Source: JASLQO01 sp002327525
Lineage (GTDB): Bacteria; Pseudomonadota; Gammaproteobacteria; Pseudomonadales; Azotimanducaceae
Direction of reading: 5' to 3'
Assembly: GCA_030744435.1 (NCBI GenBank)
Contig: JASLQO010000032.1
Span: 186,001-250,000 of the forward strand
DNA: 64,000 nt
Below the pieces are notes generated by a model, which had not been told where the DNA came from, searched no databases, and was given only the letters and a program-made list of their open reading frames with translations. Shown piece by piece: positions 16,801 through 25,077 of this stretch (the stretch's first letter is position 1; the number at the start of each line of letters is the position of its first letter). The position numbers and the translations under genes were made by a program.

Positions 16801-17820
16801 TTGGAGTTCGTCGGCGCGCACATACTGTCCGTGGGTCAGTTCGACCGTGGTGACATCGAACGGATCTTCTCGGTGGCCGACGATCTGCGGCCCTATGCCA
16901 CGCGACGCCGGGTCACCCGCGTGCTGCAAGGCGCGATTCTCTCCAACATGTTTTTTGAGCCGTCCACGCGGACTCGCATCTCATTTGGCTCGGCATTCAA
17001 TCTGCTCGGCGGTGAGGTACGCGAAACCACCGAAGTGAAGGCTTCCTCGCTCGCCAAGGGGGAGTCTCTGCACGACACCGCGCGGGTGCTGTCCGGGTAT
17101 GCCGATGTCATCGTGATGCGCCATCCCGAGACCGGCTCGGTGGCTGAATTCGCCGAGGCCAGCCGTGTGCCGGTCATCAACGGCGGCGACGGACCCAACG
17201 AACACCCGAGTCAGGCGCTGCTAGATCTGTACACGATCAAACAGGAAATCACCGCTCGCGGCCGGGGCATCGACAATCTGCGCATCGCACTGGTAGGCGA
17301 CCTCAAATACGGGCGCGCGGTGCACTCGTTGTGCAAACTGCTCTCGCTCTACGACGACGTGACCTATCACCTGGTCTCACCTCCGGAACTGGAGGTGCCT
17401 CCGGACATCGACGAGCACCTTCGCGCGCGCGGGCATGTCGTAAACACCTATCATGATCTGGAGACCGGTATTCACAACGTGGACATCCTCTATGTCACGC
17501 GCACTCAGGAGGAACGCTTTCCCACACAGGAGGAAGCCGATCGTTACCGGGGCCTGTTTCGGCTCAATCAACACATCTACACACAAAACTGCGAACCCAA
17601 TACGGTGATCATGCACCCGTTACCGCGCGATTCGCGTGCCACCGCCCAGGAACTCGACGCGGATCTAGACCAGAATCCTAATCTCGCCATCTTTCGCCAG
17701 ACCGACAACGGCGTGATCGTCAGGATGGCGCTGTTCGCGCTGGTGCTGGACGTCGCGGATCAGGTGCACGACTACGCACAGCCGGTCACCTGGTATACGG
17801 CGAAACGGACACCTGGTTAA
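16801..17820 (+). CDS. pyrB: Aspartate carbamoyltransferase
   Basis: Catalyses the first committed step of pyrimidine synthesis, carbamoyl phosphate plus aspartate to carbamoyl aspartate. The 339 residues show the carbamoyl-phosphate site EPSTRTR (53-59), the SLAKGES loop, NGGDGPNEHPSQALLDLYT (His and Gln of the active site) and MHPLPRDSR in the aspartate domain. The start is TTG 16801 with GGAGG four bases upstream; homologues begin in the same way (M-x-F-x-G-x-H-I-L-S). No pyrI or pyrC neighbours are present, so it is a lone gene, followed by a strong palindrome that could end transcription. Confidence 0.95.
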   Translation: MEFVGAHILSVGQFDRGDIERIFSVADDLRPYATRRRVTRVLQGAILSNMFFEPSTRTRISFGSAFNLLGGEVRETTEVKASSLAKGESLHDTARVLSGYADVIVMRHPETGSVAEFAEASRVPVINGGDGPNEHPSQALLDLYTIKQEITARGRGIDNLRIALVGDLKYGRAVHSLCKLLSLYDDVTYHLVSPPELEVPPDIDEHLRARGHVVNTYHDLETGIHNVDILYVTRTQEERFPTQEEADRYRGLFRLNQHIYTQNCEPNTVIMHPLPRDSRATAQELDADLDQNPNLAIFRQTDNGVIVRMALFALVLDVADQVHDYAQPVTWYTAKRTPG

Positions 17821-17844
17821 GCACGAAGTAATGAAGTAAAAAGT

Positions 17845-17895
17845 AATGGGGACAGGTACACTTTTCCCAAGAGGAAAAGTGTACCTGTCCCCATT
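17845..17895. repeat. 23-bp perfect palindrome, REP-like
   Basis: Arms of 23 bp (17845-17867 and 17873-17895) containing GGGGACAGGTACACTTTTCC flank a five-base loop. This motif resembles the GGGACAGGTACAC-type palindromes that I associate with REP/RAYT-mobilised repeats in gammaproteobacteria. It lies 24 bp after the pyrB stop and could also act as a bidirectional terminator. No transposase gene is nearby. Confidence 0.8.
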
Positions 17896-17924
17896 TCGGA
17901 AGCTGCCGGGCGCACAAATGCTCG

Positions 17925-18377
17925 TCAGGTTTTTTTCCGTGGGGCACGAGGGACTCTAGGAATGGTCGCGTTCCACCCCTTCGGTGTGCTTGGGTAACCG
18001 CGGCATTGAGCCAGGAACTTGGTGGCGCTGCGCCACGCTTTTTCCTTACCCAATCGCTTCACGGAAAACTCGCGAACGTAGGATCTACCGCCAGCCTGTA
18101 CCTGCACCCTGAAGGTGGGTGAGGGGCGGAAGACGAGATTGATCCCCCGTATCCCAGTGCTGTGCTTTTTGTCCGTAGCAGCCTGGCGGACACGTTTGGT
18201 ACGGGCCTTTTCCTGCGCTGCGGACCACTTCTCGTCCAGGGCCTTCGCGGCCCGACGCACTTCACGCTGCCTGGTTTTGTTCAATCCAATGAGGCTGAAA
18301 TACTGCTGCTGCAGCTTGCCGTCAATACTGCGCGCAACCCGCAACAACTGACCGTCGTTGAGTTCGTAAACTGCCAC
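17925..18377 (-). CDS. AP2-domain-like small protein, uncharacterised
   Basis: A basic protein of 150 residues (GTG start, AAGGAG nine bases upstream). The N-terminal half is helical and charged (about 30-80, many Lys/Arg). The C-terminal part, about 83-130 (GIRGINLVFRPSPTFRVQVQ, then SYVREFSVKRLGKEKAWR), has the three-strand-plus-helix pattern of AP2/ERF-like DNA-binding domains found in homing nucleases and phage proteins. It ends in a basic tail. It neighbours the 23-bp palindrome. I infer possible DNA binding; the true role is unknown. Confidence 0.65.
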   Translation of the reverse strand: MAVYELNDGQLLRVARSIDGKLQQQYFSLIGLNKTRQREVRRAAKALDEKWSAAQEKARTKRVRQAATDKKHSTGIRGINLVFRPSPTFRVQVQAGGRSYVREFSVKRLGKEKAWRSATKFLAQCRGYPSTPKGWNATIPRVPRAPRKKT

Positions 18378-18725
18378 CGATTAAGACTCCTTGCTATCTG
18401 TCTTTAGGAGCAGGAATCACGGCCTCTGTCAGCCCGCGCTCCTGCCCCGCGTAACGAGTGCTTCCACCGGCTCATGAACCTCGTGCCGCACCCGAACCAC
18501 CGCTTTATCCATTGCTACGGCTTCGCGGTCTATACGCGGTTTCCACGCTTACCGGCGCGGCACTGTTGTTCTCGACGTCCATCCGCTGTGAATGCATCCG
18601 GACAACGCGCCGCAGAATGCCTGCTTACAGTAGATCCAACGCCGCGTTTTCGTCGAGCTACCGACCCTACCACCGCCACACTGCAATCAGTGCGGCCGCA
18701 TGCGTCCGGCTAGCGCCAACAGTCG
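18378..18725. other. Gap with no recognised feature
   Basis: Roughly 350 bp between the AP2-like gene and etfA, both on the minus strand. Short open frames exist but have no family-like composition. I see no clear terminator or promoter. Confidence 0.5.
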
Positions 18726-19655
18726 CTAGAGCAGAGCCTCAAGCTCAGGCAAAGCCTTGAACAGATCCGCGACGAGTCCGTAGTCCGCGACCTGGAAGAT
18801 CGGTGCGTCCTCGTCCTTGTTTATGGCAACGATGACCTTGCTGTCCTTCATACCGGCCAGGTGCTGGATAGCACCAGAGATCCCGACCGCGATGTAGAGA
18901 TCGGGGGCTACGATTTTGCCTGTCTGACCTACCTGCATGTCGTTGGGCACGAAGCCGGCATCGACCGCGGCACGCGAGGCGCCGATGGCCGCACCGAGTT
19001 TGTCCGCAATGCCGTCCAGCATGGCGAAATTCTCTTCGCTACCCATGCCGCGCCCACCTGAGACGATCACGCTCGCCGCGGTCAGCTCCGGACGTTCGGA
19101 CTTGGCGATTTCCTCGCCGAGGAAAGAGGTAGCTCCCGCATCGTGGACACTGTCCACCGATTCGACGCTGCCGGATCCACCTTCGGCGGCGGCGGCATCG
19201 AACGCGGTACCGCGTACCGTGATCACCTTCACCGCATCGTTCGACTTCACGGTGGCTATCGCGTTGCCCGCATAGATGGGACGTTTGAAGGTATGCTCGG
19301 ATTCAACGCTGGTGATATCCGAAATCTGCGCCACATCCAGTGTTGCAGCCACGCGGGGCATGAAATTCTTGCCGGTGGTCGTGGTCGTAGCCAGTACGTG
19401 GGTGTAGTTAGCCGCCAGTTCAGCGACCAGCGCGGCCACGCTCTCAGCCAGCTGATGAGCATATGCATCGTTGTCCGCGACCAGCACCTTTCCCACACCT
19501 TCCACGGCCGCGGCCTGTTCCGCTACCGAGCCGCAACCGGATCCTGCCACCAGAATGTCGAAATCGTTACCAATGGCCTTCGCTGCTGCCACCACTACGA
19601 GAGTGGCTGCCTTCAGCTCCTGATTGTCGTGTTCTGCTATTACCAGCGTGCTCAT
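18726..19655 (-). CDS. etfA: Electron transfer flavoprotein alpha subunit
   Basis: EtfA with EtfB carries electrons from acyl-CoA and related dehydrogenases to the membrane quinone pool through ETF-QO. The 309 residues have an N-terminal domain starting MSTLVIAEHDNQELKAATL and a C-terminal FAD-binding domain (about 195-295) with SGGRGMGSEENF, GAAIGASRAAVDAG, QVGQTGKIVAPDLYIAVGIS and a final AINKDEDAPIF segment. The start overlaps the etfB stop by 4 bp (ATGA). The divergent ETF-QO gene completes the pathway. Confidence 0.96.
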   Translation of the reverse strand: MSTLVIAEHDNQELKAATLVVVAAAKAIGNDFDILVAGSGCGSVAEQAAAVEGVGKVLVADNDAYAHQLAESVAALVAELAANYTHVLATTTTTGKNFMPRVAATLDVAQISDITSVESEHTFKRPIYAGNAIATVKSNDAVKVITVRGTAFDAAAAEGGSGSVESVDSVHDAGATSFLGEEIAKSERPELTAASVIVSGGRGMGSEENFAMLDGIADKLGAAIGASRAAVDAGFVPNDMQVGQTGKIVAPDLYIAVGISGAIQHLAGMKDSKVIVAINKDEDAPIFQVADYGLVADLFKALPELEALL

Positions 19656-20404
19656 GTGATCACCTTCGCTTCGTTTCTGAGCTTGTCGACCAGCTCATCC
19701 ACCGTCTCCACCTTGACCCCCGCCTGGCGTTCCTCTGGCGGTTCTACCGAAACCACCTCCACCGTCGGCGCGACATCCACACCGAGATCCGCGGCACTCA
19801 TCGTGTCGAGCGGCTTCTTCTTTGCCTTCATGATATTGGGTAGAGATGCATAGCGCGGTTCGTTGAGCCGCAGATCCGTGGTGATCACTGCGGGCAGCGA
19901 AACGGAGATAGTCTGCAACCCGCCATCGATTTCCCGGGTCACCTTGAGCTTGCCGTCCTCGGGCGTTACCTCGGAGGCGAATGTGCCCTGCGGCATGCCG
20001 GCGAGTGCTGCAAACATCTGGCCGGTCTGACTGTTGTCGCCATCGATACTCTGCTTGCCAAAAATCACGATGTCGGCGTTTTCCTTGTCCTGCAGAGCCT
20101 TCAGCGCCTTGGCGATGCCAAGTGGCTGCACGTCCTCATCGGTTTCGATCAGTACCGCGCGATCCGCACCGAGCGCCAGACAGGTGCGCAATTGTTCCTG
20201 GCAGGCTGACGTGCCTACTGCAACAGCCACGACTTCAGTCGCCAAGCCTGCTTCCGTGAGCCGTACCGCTTCCTCGATTGCAATTTCGCAAAAGGGATTG
20301 ACGGCCATCTTGACGTTCGTGAGATCCACGCCAGTGTTGTCGGGCTTAACCCGCACCTTGACGTTGGCGTCCACGACACGCTTCACCGGTACCATTACCT
20401 TCAT
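19652..20404 (-). CDS. etfB: Electron transfer flavoprotein beta subunit
   Basis: The AMP-binding beta subunit of ETF. From ATG 20404 it has 250 residues, the family length, and begins MKVMVPVKRVVDANVKVRVK. A GAGG site lies six bases upstream. The in-frame ATG at 20500 would add 32 unlikely residues. Signatures include NPFCEIAIEEAVRL, CLALGADRAVLI, FGKQSIDGDNSQTGQM and LPAVITTDLRLNEPRYASLP. It is the first gene of the etfB-etfA operon and divergent from the ETF-QO gene across 234 bp. Confidence 0.96.
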   Translation of the reverse strand: MKVMVPVKRVVDANVKVRVKPDNTGVDLTNVKMAVNPFCEIAIEEAVRLTEAGLATEVVAVAVGTSACQEQLRTCLALGADRAVLIETDEDVQPLGIAKALKALQDKENADIVIFGKQSIDGDNSQTGQMFAALAGMPQGTFASEVTPEDGKLKVTREIDGGLQTISVSLPAVITTDLRLNEPRYASLPNIMKAKKKPLDTMSAADLGVDVAPTVEVVSVEPPEERQAGVKVETVDELVDKLRNEAKVIT

Positions 20405-20489
20405 GAATGCCTCGAAACGAACATTAATGGCTAAATTCTCTCGGAACGCTCCTGAAGGCTCCTCGAGAAAGTAGCGTGTTGATAGAACA

Positions 20490-20509
20490 ACGGGCCGCAC
20501 TCGGCCCGT
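20490..20509. promoter_or_regulatory. Hairpin in the divergent etfB / ETF-QO intergenic region
   Basis: Perfect 8-bp arms ACGGGCCG (20490-20497) and CGGCCCGT (20502-20509) around CACT, in the 234-bp region between etfB (-) and the ETF-QO gene (+). It could be a leader hairpin of the etfB transcript or an operator. There is no further evidence. Confidence 0.4.
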
Positions 20510-20638
20510 CTTAAACCCCGTTTTAGGGGGCGCGTATTCTCGCCGGGAGCAACGTAGAAGGTCAAGGATCAGAGACTACGCAGTATCCGTAACGCTATAA
20601 TCCGGGGCTGTCAAAACAATAACGGAGACGCGCAGCCG

Positions 20639-22312
20639 ATGGCGGAAGACGCTCAGGAAACCGAACGGGAATCCATGGAATTCGATGTGGTCATCGTCGG
20701 CGGCGGTCCGGCCGGCCTGTCGGCCGCCTGCCGACTAGTGCAGATGGCGGAGGCCGCCGGCAGCGAGGTTTCGGTGTGTCTGGTCGAGAAGGGTTCCGAA
20801 GTCGGCGCACACATCCTCTCCGGCGCGGTGTTCGAAACCACCGCGCTCGATGAACTGTTCCCAGACTGGCAAGAGTGTGGCGCGCCCGTGAACAATCCGG
20901 TCACCACAGACTCCATCTACTACATGGTCAATGGCACCAATCGCATCAAGGTGCCATCCCTGTTCGTTCCCGGCGACGCTCACAACGAAGGCAATCACGC
21001 CATCTCACTGGGCAACCTGTGCCGCTGGCTGGGTGAACAGGCCGAGGCGATGGGCGTGAACATATTCCCCGGGTTCGCCGCATCGGAAGTGCTCTACAAC
21101 GACGACGGTAGTGTGCGCGGCATCGCCACCGGCGATATGGGTATCGGTGCCGACGGCGAAGCCAAGGGAACCTACACCCCAGGTTACGAACTTCACGCCA
21201 AGTACACGATTTTCGCGGAAGGATGCAGAGGCCATCTCGGCAAACAGCTGATCGCAAAATACCACCTCGAGGCGAACTCCGGCACGCAACACTACGGCAT
21301 CGGCCTGAAGGAACTGTGGGATGTGAATCCGGAGAAACACGAGGCCGGCAAAGTCATTCATAGCGTCGGCTGGCCACTCGGGCACTTCCCCGGGGCCGCC
21401 ACGGGTGGCTCATTCATCTACCACCTTGAGAACAATCAGGTAGCACTCGGACTGATTGTCGATCTGTCCTATTCCAACCCGCACCTGTCCCCGTTCGATG
21501 AGTTTCAGCGCTGGAAGCATCATCCCCTAGTGGCTGAGCAGCTCGAAGGTGGTACGCGCGTCTCGTATGGCGCGCGCGCTATCGTCAAGGGTGGCCTCAC
21601 GGGATTGCCGAAAGCGTCGGCACCCGGCGCCATCCTGGTGGGCGACGACGCCGGTTTTCTCAACGTGCTCAAGATCAAGGGCAGCCACACGGCCATGAAG
21701 ACGGGCATGATGGCAGCAGAGAGCATATTCGATGCCCTCGCAGCGGGCGACGAGGGCGGTAGCGACCTCGAAGATTTTCAGACACGCTTCGAGGCCTCCT
21801 GGGTGTTCGAGGAGCTCAATCGCAGCCGCAACGCGGGACCGGGCTTGCACAAACTCGGTATGCTGATGGGCTCGGCGCATGCACTGTTCGGTAGTTGGGT
21901 GGGAGGCTGGCCTTACACGCTTGCCGATCCCAAACCGGATCACGCAACACTCAAACCGGCTGCTCAGAGTAAGACCATAGACTACCCGAAGCCGGACGGC
22001 GTACTGTCGTTCGACAAGCTCTCATCGGTGTTCCTCTCCAACACCAACCACGAGGAAGACCAGCCCTGCCACCTGCGCCTGACCGACGCCCACATTCCGC
22101 TGCAGAGCAACCTGCCGCAGTTCGACGAGCCGGCGCAACGCTATTGTCCGGCCGGGGTGTACGAGATCATTGAAGAAAACGACGCAAAATACTTCCAGAT
22201 CAACGCCCAGAACTGCGTGCACTGCAAGACCTGCGACATCAAGGATCCGGCACAGAACATTACCTGGGTAGTGCCCGAAGGCACCGGGGGGCCGAACTAC
22301 CCCAACATGTGA
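20639..22312 (+). CDS. Electron transfer flavoprotein-ubiquinone oxidoreductase
   Basis: Membrane-associated FAD/4Fe-4S enzyme that passes electrons from ETF to ubiquinone. The 557 residues begin with the dinucleotide-binding motif VVIVGGGPAGLSAA (about 16-29). The central part has GIGLKELW, GWPLGHFPGAATGGSF and GCIL-equivalent AILVGDDAGFLNVLKIKGSH. The C-terminal cluster domain has YCPAGVYE and NCVHCKTCDIKDP, the four-cysteine 4Fe-4S pattern. The length matches mitochondrial and bacterial ETF-QO. It is divergent from etfB-etfA and probably co-regulated with it. It would serve flavin dehydrogenases in beta-oxidation, in line with the acyl-CoA synthetase at 26.5-28.1 kb. Confidence 0.96.
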   Translation: MAEDAQETERESMEFDVVIVGGGPAGLSAACRLVQMAEAAGSEVSVCLVEKGSEVGAHILSGAVFETTALDELFPDWQECGAPVNNPVTTDSIYYMVNGTNRIKVPSLFVPGDAHNEGNHAISLGNLCRWLGEQAEAMGVNIFPGFAASEVLYNDDGSVRGIATGDMGIGADGEAKGTYTPGYELHAKYTIFAEGCRGHLGKQLIAKYHLEANSGTQHYGIGLKELWDVNPEKHEAGKVIHSVGWPLGHFPGAATGGSFIYHLENNQVALGLIVDLSYSNPHLSPFDEFQRWKHHPLVAEQLEGGTRVSYGARAIVKGGLTGLPKASAPGAILVGDDAGFLNVLKIKGSHTAMKTGMMAAESIFDALAAGDEGGSDLEDFQTRFEASWVFEELNRSRNAGPGLHKLGMLMGSAHALFGSWVGGWPYTLADPKPDHATLKPAAQSKTIDYPKPDGVLSFDKLSSVFLSNTNHEEDQPCHLRLTDAHIPLQSNLPQFDEPAQRYCPAGVYEIIEENDAKYFQINAQNCVHCKTCDIKDPAQNITWVVPEGTGGPNYPNM

Positions 22313-22327
22313 GGCCGGGACACGCAA

Positions 22328-22870
22328 TCAGGTGAGCGAGCCCAGCGAAAAGCGGGAACCGGCGCTGTACAGCACCAACTCGCCTCCCTCCTCCACGCCG
22401 AGCTCCACCAGCCGGTAGTACACGGCTTGCGCTATGCGGGCCGTGAGGCCCGGGCGCACTTCCACCACCGGGTACGCTCCTCGCCCGGTGGTGCTCACGC
22501 TCAACGGGTGAGCGTCATCCGCCATCACCAGTTCACCCGTGTTGGTGGTGAACATCAGATCCATATCGCGGCCCTGGCCGCGCGTATCGCAATCGACTGC
22601 CACAAACGGCGTGTCTTCGACTTCGATCAGCAATTTCTCCACCGGTGTGACGAGGGCGTAGCCGTCTTCGTCATGGCATAGCACCGAGGCGAACGCCTGT
22701 ACCATCGCGGCACGCGTGATCGGGCTGCCCTGGTGATGCCAGCTGCCATCGCGAGCGATACGGATATCGATGCGACCGACACTTTCGGGAGACCACAAAT
22801 GAACAGGCGGCCGGGATTGCTGGTGAAGCTGTGCTTCAAGCTGCTCAAAGAGCTCTTCGGGACCACGCAC
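22328..22870 (-). CDS. DUF1285 family protein
   Basis: An uncharacterised cytoplasmic protein of 180 residues (GTG start). The diagnostic segments are VGRIDIRIARDGSWHHQGSP (about 31-50), the family core of DUF1285, followed by AMVQAFASVL, YALVTPVEKLLIEVEDTPFV and a C-terminal half with RPGLTARIAQAVYYRLVELG. Structures of the family are two-domain beta folds without a known ligand. It starts seven bases after the moaA stop on the same strand, so the two are probably co-transcribed. It is convergent with the ETF-QO gene. Confidence 0.85.
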   Translation of the reverse strand: MRGPEELFEQLEAQLHQQSRPPVHLWSPESVGRIDIRIARDGSWHHQGSPITRAAMVQAFASVLCHDEDGYALVTPVEKLLIEVEDTPFVAVDCDTRGQGRDMDLMFTTNTGELVMADDAHPLSVSTTGRGAYPVVEVRPGLTARIAQAVYYRLVELGVEEGGELVLYSAGSRFSLGSLT

Positions 22871-22877
22871 GCGGATA

Positions 22878-23843
22878 TCAGCCGCCGATAAACTTCATGA
22901 CGGTGGTTTCGCCGTGAAACGCGAGATCCTGTTTGTCACCGAGTGCTGCGACCATGACGCGCTGCAGGGCGGCAAGGGCGAGATGCTGCGACATACTCAG
23001 AATCGGGGCTATAGCGTGAGAACTCGTATTCGAAAGGCAGCCATACAGGTGACCGTTGGAGGCCAGCCGTAGTCGCGTACAGGAAGAACAGAACGGCTCG
23101 GATTCGTTGGCGATGATGCCGAAAACGCCCTCGCCCGGCACCTCGAAACGAACCGCGGTGGAGTCGTAGGGCGCATCAGTGCGAGCGTACTCGTAGCGCT
23201 CGCCAATTGCGTGCAGTATTTCTTCCATACCGATGAATTCGTGCACGTAGCGGTTGCTCGAGCGCAGGTAGCCCATGTTCATCAACTCGATGTAGCGAAG
23301 CTCGATACCACGCTCGAAGCAGAACTCAAGCAGGGGAACCAGCTGATCGGCATTGAGGGAACGCACCGGCACCATATTGACCTTCAGACGCACCCCGGCC
23401 TCCTGGAGAAGATCGATGCCGTGTAGCACCGTTTCCAGGTCGCCGCTCTTCGCGATCACCGGAAATCGCTCCGCATCCAGTGTATCGAGGCTGAGATTGA
23501 TGCGTTTCACGCCGGAACGCACGATTGTATCTATCTTGCGCGCTACCAGCTGACCATTCGTCGTAATGGCCACATCCGTCAAAGGCAGACCCATGAGTTC
23601 CGGCAGCAATTCATCGAACTTCGGCGATAGCAGTGGCTCCCCGCCGGTAATACGCACTTTCTCGATGCCGGCAGCTTCGATGAGGAGTTCCACCGCGCGC
23701 AGCATCTCGGCGGCAGACAGCTCGTGTGCGGCCGTCTGCAGCCGCTTCCCGTCTGGCACGCAGTACTCGCATGCGTAGTTACACGCTGCCGTGAGACTAA
23801 GGCGAAGGTTGCGAAACCGGCGCCCGAGGGAATCCACGATCAC
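22878..23843 (-). CDS. moaA: GTP 3',8-cyclase (molybdenum cofactor)
   Basis: Radical-SAM enzyme for the first step of molybdopterin synthesis. It has 321 residues with a GTG start. The N-terminal cluster motif is CNYACEYC (about residues 21-28) after RFRNLRLSLTAA. A second 4Fe-4S site near the C terminus is CSSCTRL plus a Cys 14 residues after the second of these, in HLYGCL. The essential C-terminal Gly-Gly is present (FIGG). KVRITGGEPL and NLSLDTLDAERF are also typical. No other moa genes are adjacent. Confidence 0.95.
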   Translation of the reverse strand: MIVDSLGRRFRNLRLSLTAACNYACEYCVPDGKRLQTAAHELSAAEMLRAVELLIEAAGIEKVRITGGEPLLSPKFDELLPELMGLPLTDVAITTNGQLVARKIDTIVRSGVKRINLSLDTLDAERFPVIAKSGDLETVLHGIDLLQEAGVRLKVNMVPVRSLNADQLVPLLEFCFERGIELRYIELMNMGYLRSSNRYVHEFIGMEEILHAIGERYEYARTDAPYDSTAVRFEVPGEGVFGIIANESEPFCSSCTRLRLASNGHLYGCLSNTSSHAIAPILSMSQHLALAALQRVMVAALGDKQDLAFHGETTVMKFIGG

Positions 23844-23899
23844 TTAACTGTCGCCTCTCGAAGTCCAATGCCAGATGTTCTGATTATGCCAGAGCACGA

Positions 23900-24799
23900 G
23901 TGCACCCAACACTTCGGATGTTTCGTATCATGATAGGTGCATTTATCTTCATACTCTGCACGATGTTGACCCGTCCTATCATCAACTGGCTGACCCGCCT
24001 GCGCCCGCCGAGCAGGTTCCCACTGAGCGACTATGCGCGCCTGCGCGAGGAAGTGCGACCGTGCGATGTGATTCTGGTTGCCGGACGCAGCCGCGTGAGC
24101 GACGTGATCCGCATCGTTACCCAGAACGCCTGGACGCACGCGGCTCTCTACATTGGATCCCCGGGGGATCTCGATAATCCGGTGCTCACTCGCCGCCTGC
24201 AACGGCTTCCCGGATACCGACCGAACGAGCACCTCATCGTCGAAAGCCAGCTCGGACGCGGCACCATTGTCATGCCGCTGGACGAATACCGTCACGATCA
24301 TCTTCGTCTTTGTCGTCCACGCGGCCTCACCGGGGAAGACGCCCAACTCCTGCTCGAACACGCGCTCAGCAGGGTCGGCAGCGAGTACGACATCCGCCAG
24401 ATATTCGACCTCATGCGTTTCCTGCTGCCATGGGGGTTGCTGCCGCGCCGCTGGCGATCGAGCCTGTTTCGGGAAAATGCGGGGGCCCAAACGAAGACTG
24501 TCTGCTCCACCATGATCGCCGAGGCCTTCGCACAGGTGCAGTTTCCCATCCTACCCCTGGTTCACCAGGGCGAAGCACAGGAGCTGCGGCTGTATCGTCG
24601 CAACCCGCGCCTGTGCACACCGAGCGATTTCGACTTCTCTCCCTACTTCGAGATCATCAAGTACCCGTTCTTCGACCTGAGCGAACACGCCCACTACCGC
24701 CTGCTGCCCTGGTTTTCAACCGCTTCCCATGGCTTCTCGAATGTACCGCCCGCGCCCGACAGCGGCGCGGCAGACACAGATTCCGAAACTAGGAACTAG
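23900..24799 (+). CDS. Permuted papain-like cysteine hydrolase, YiiX/YaeF type
   Basis: Predicted membrane-anchored NlpC/P60-superfamily hydrolase (C92-like) that would cleave amide or acyl bonds in the envelope. It has 299 residues from GTG 23900; ATG 23918 is an equally plausible start, just before the hydrophobic segment IMIGAFIFILCTML. The permuted catalytic elements are present: His in NAWTHAALYIG (about 73-83), an acidic residue in EHLIVESQLGRG, and Cys in KTVCSTMIAEAF. The gene is divergent from moaA by 56 bp and is followed by the hairpin-rich gap at 24.8-25.1 kb. The substrate is unknown. Confidence 0.8.
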   Translation: MHPTLRMFRIMIGAFIFILCTMLTRPIINWLTRLRPPSRFPLSDYARLREEVRPCDVILVAGRSRVSDVIRIVTQNAWTHAALYIGSPGDLDNPVLTRRLQRLPGYRPNEHLIVESQLGRGTIVMPLDEYRHDHLRLCRPRGLTGEDAQLLLEHALSRVGSEYDIRQIFDLMRFLLPWGLLPRRWRSSLFRENAGAQTKTVCSTMIAEAFAQVQFPILPLVHQGEAQELRLYRRNPRLCTPSDFDFSPYFEIIKYPFFDLSEHAHYRLLPWFSTASHGFSNVPPAPDSGAADTDSETRN

Positions 24800-24883
24800 T
24801 TCCCAATAACCATCCACACGATCTGGTCTACTGAATCTCACCGTTGCCCACTCTCTCCCCCAATCGATCGGCAGCGGTAGCTT

Positions 24884-24956
24884 GGGGTGGTATACACCCC
24901 GTTATGTGCCTCCTTATGGTATTGACCCGGGCGCTGCGAAGCCCCGGGTTCTTTTT
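24884..24956 (+). ncRNA. Candidate structured RNA ending in a terminator hairpin
   Basis: Within the 278-bp gap between the cysteine hydrolase (+) and murF (-), two hairpins occur in order on the plus strand: GGGGTG/CACCCC (24884-24889 and 24895-24900), and ACCCGGG/CCCGGGT (24925-24931 and 24943-24949) followed by TTCTTTTT. The second is a good intrinsic terminator. The pair could simply end the hydrolase transcript or be the 3' part of a small RNA. No known RNA family was recognised. Confidence 0.35.
24925..24956 (+). terminator. Rho-independent terminator
   Basis: 7-bp GC-only-plus-A/T stem ACCCGGG...CCCGGGT with an 11-base loop, then a T-rich tract ending TTTTT at 24952-24956. It lies about 125 bp after the cysteine-hydrolase stop. 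Confidence 0.7.
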
Positions 24957-24957
24957 G

Positions 24958-24975
24958 CCTGTCGCGCGCGACAGG
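24958..24975. repeat. 18-bp perfect palindrome
   Basis: CCTGTCGCGCGCGACAGG reads the same on both strands with no loop. It lies directly after the terminator, about 100 bp beyond the murF stop. It could be a protein-binding site or part of a minus-strand terminator. No family was recognised. Confidence 0.7.
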
Positions 24976-25077
24976 GTAAAGAGTCCTCCTTCCCAGCCTC
25001 GCACGACGTTCACTACCGCGACCTCGCCCAGACCCCGGAGTGGAACAACGTCATGCCCGGACCTCTGCAGCGCTACC

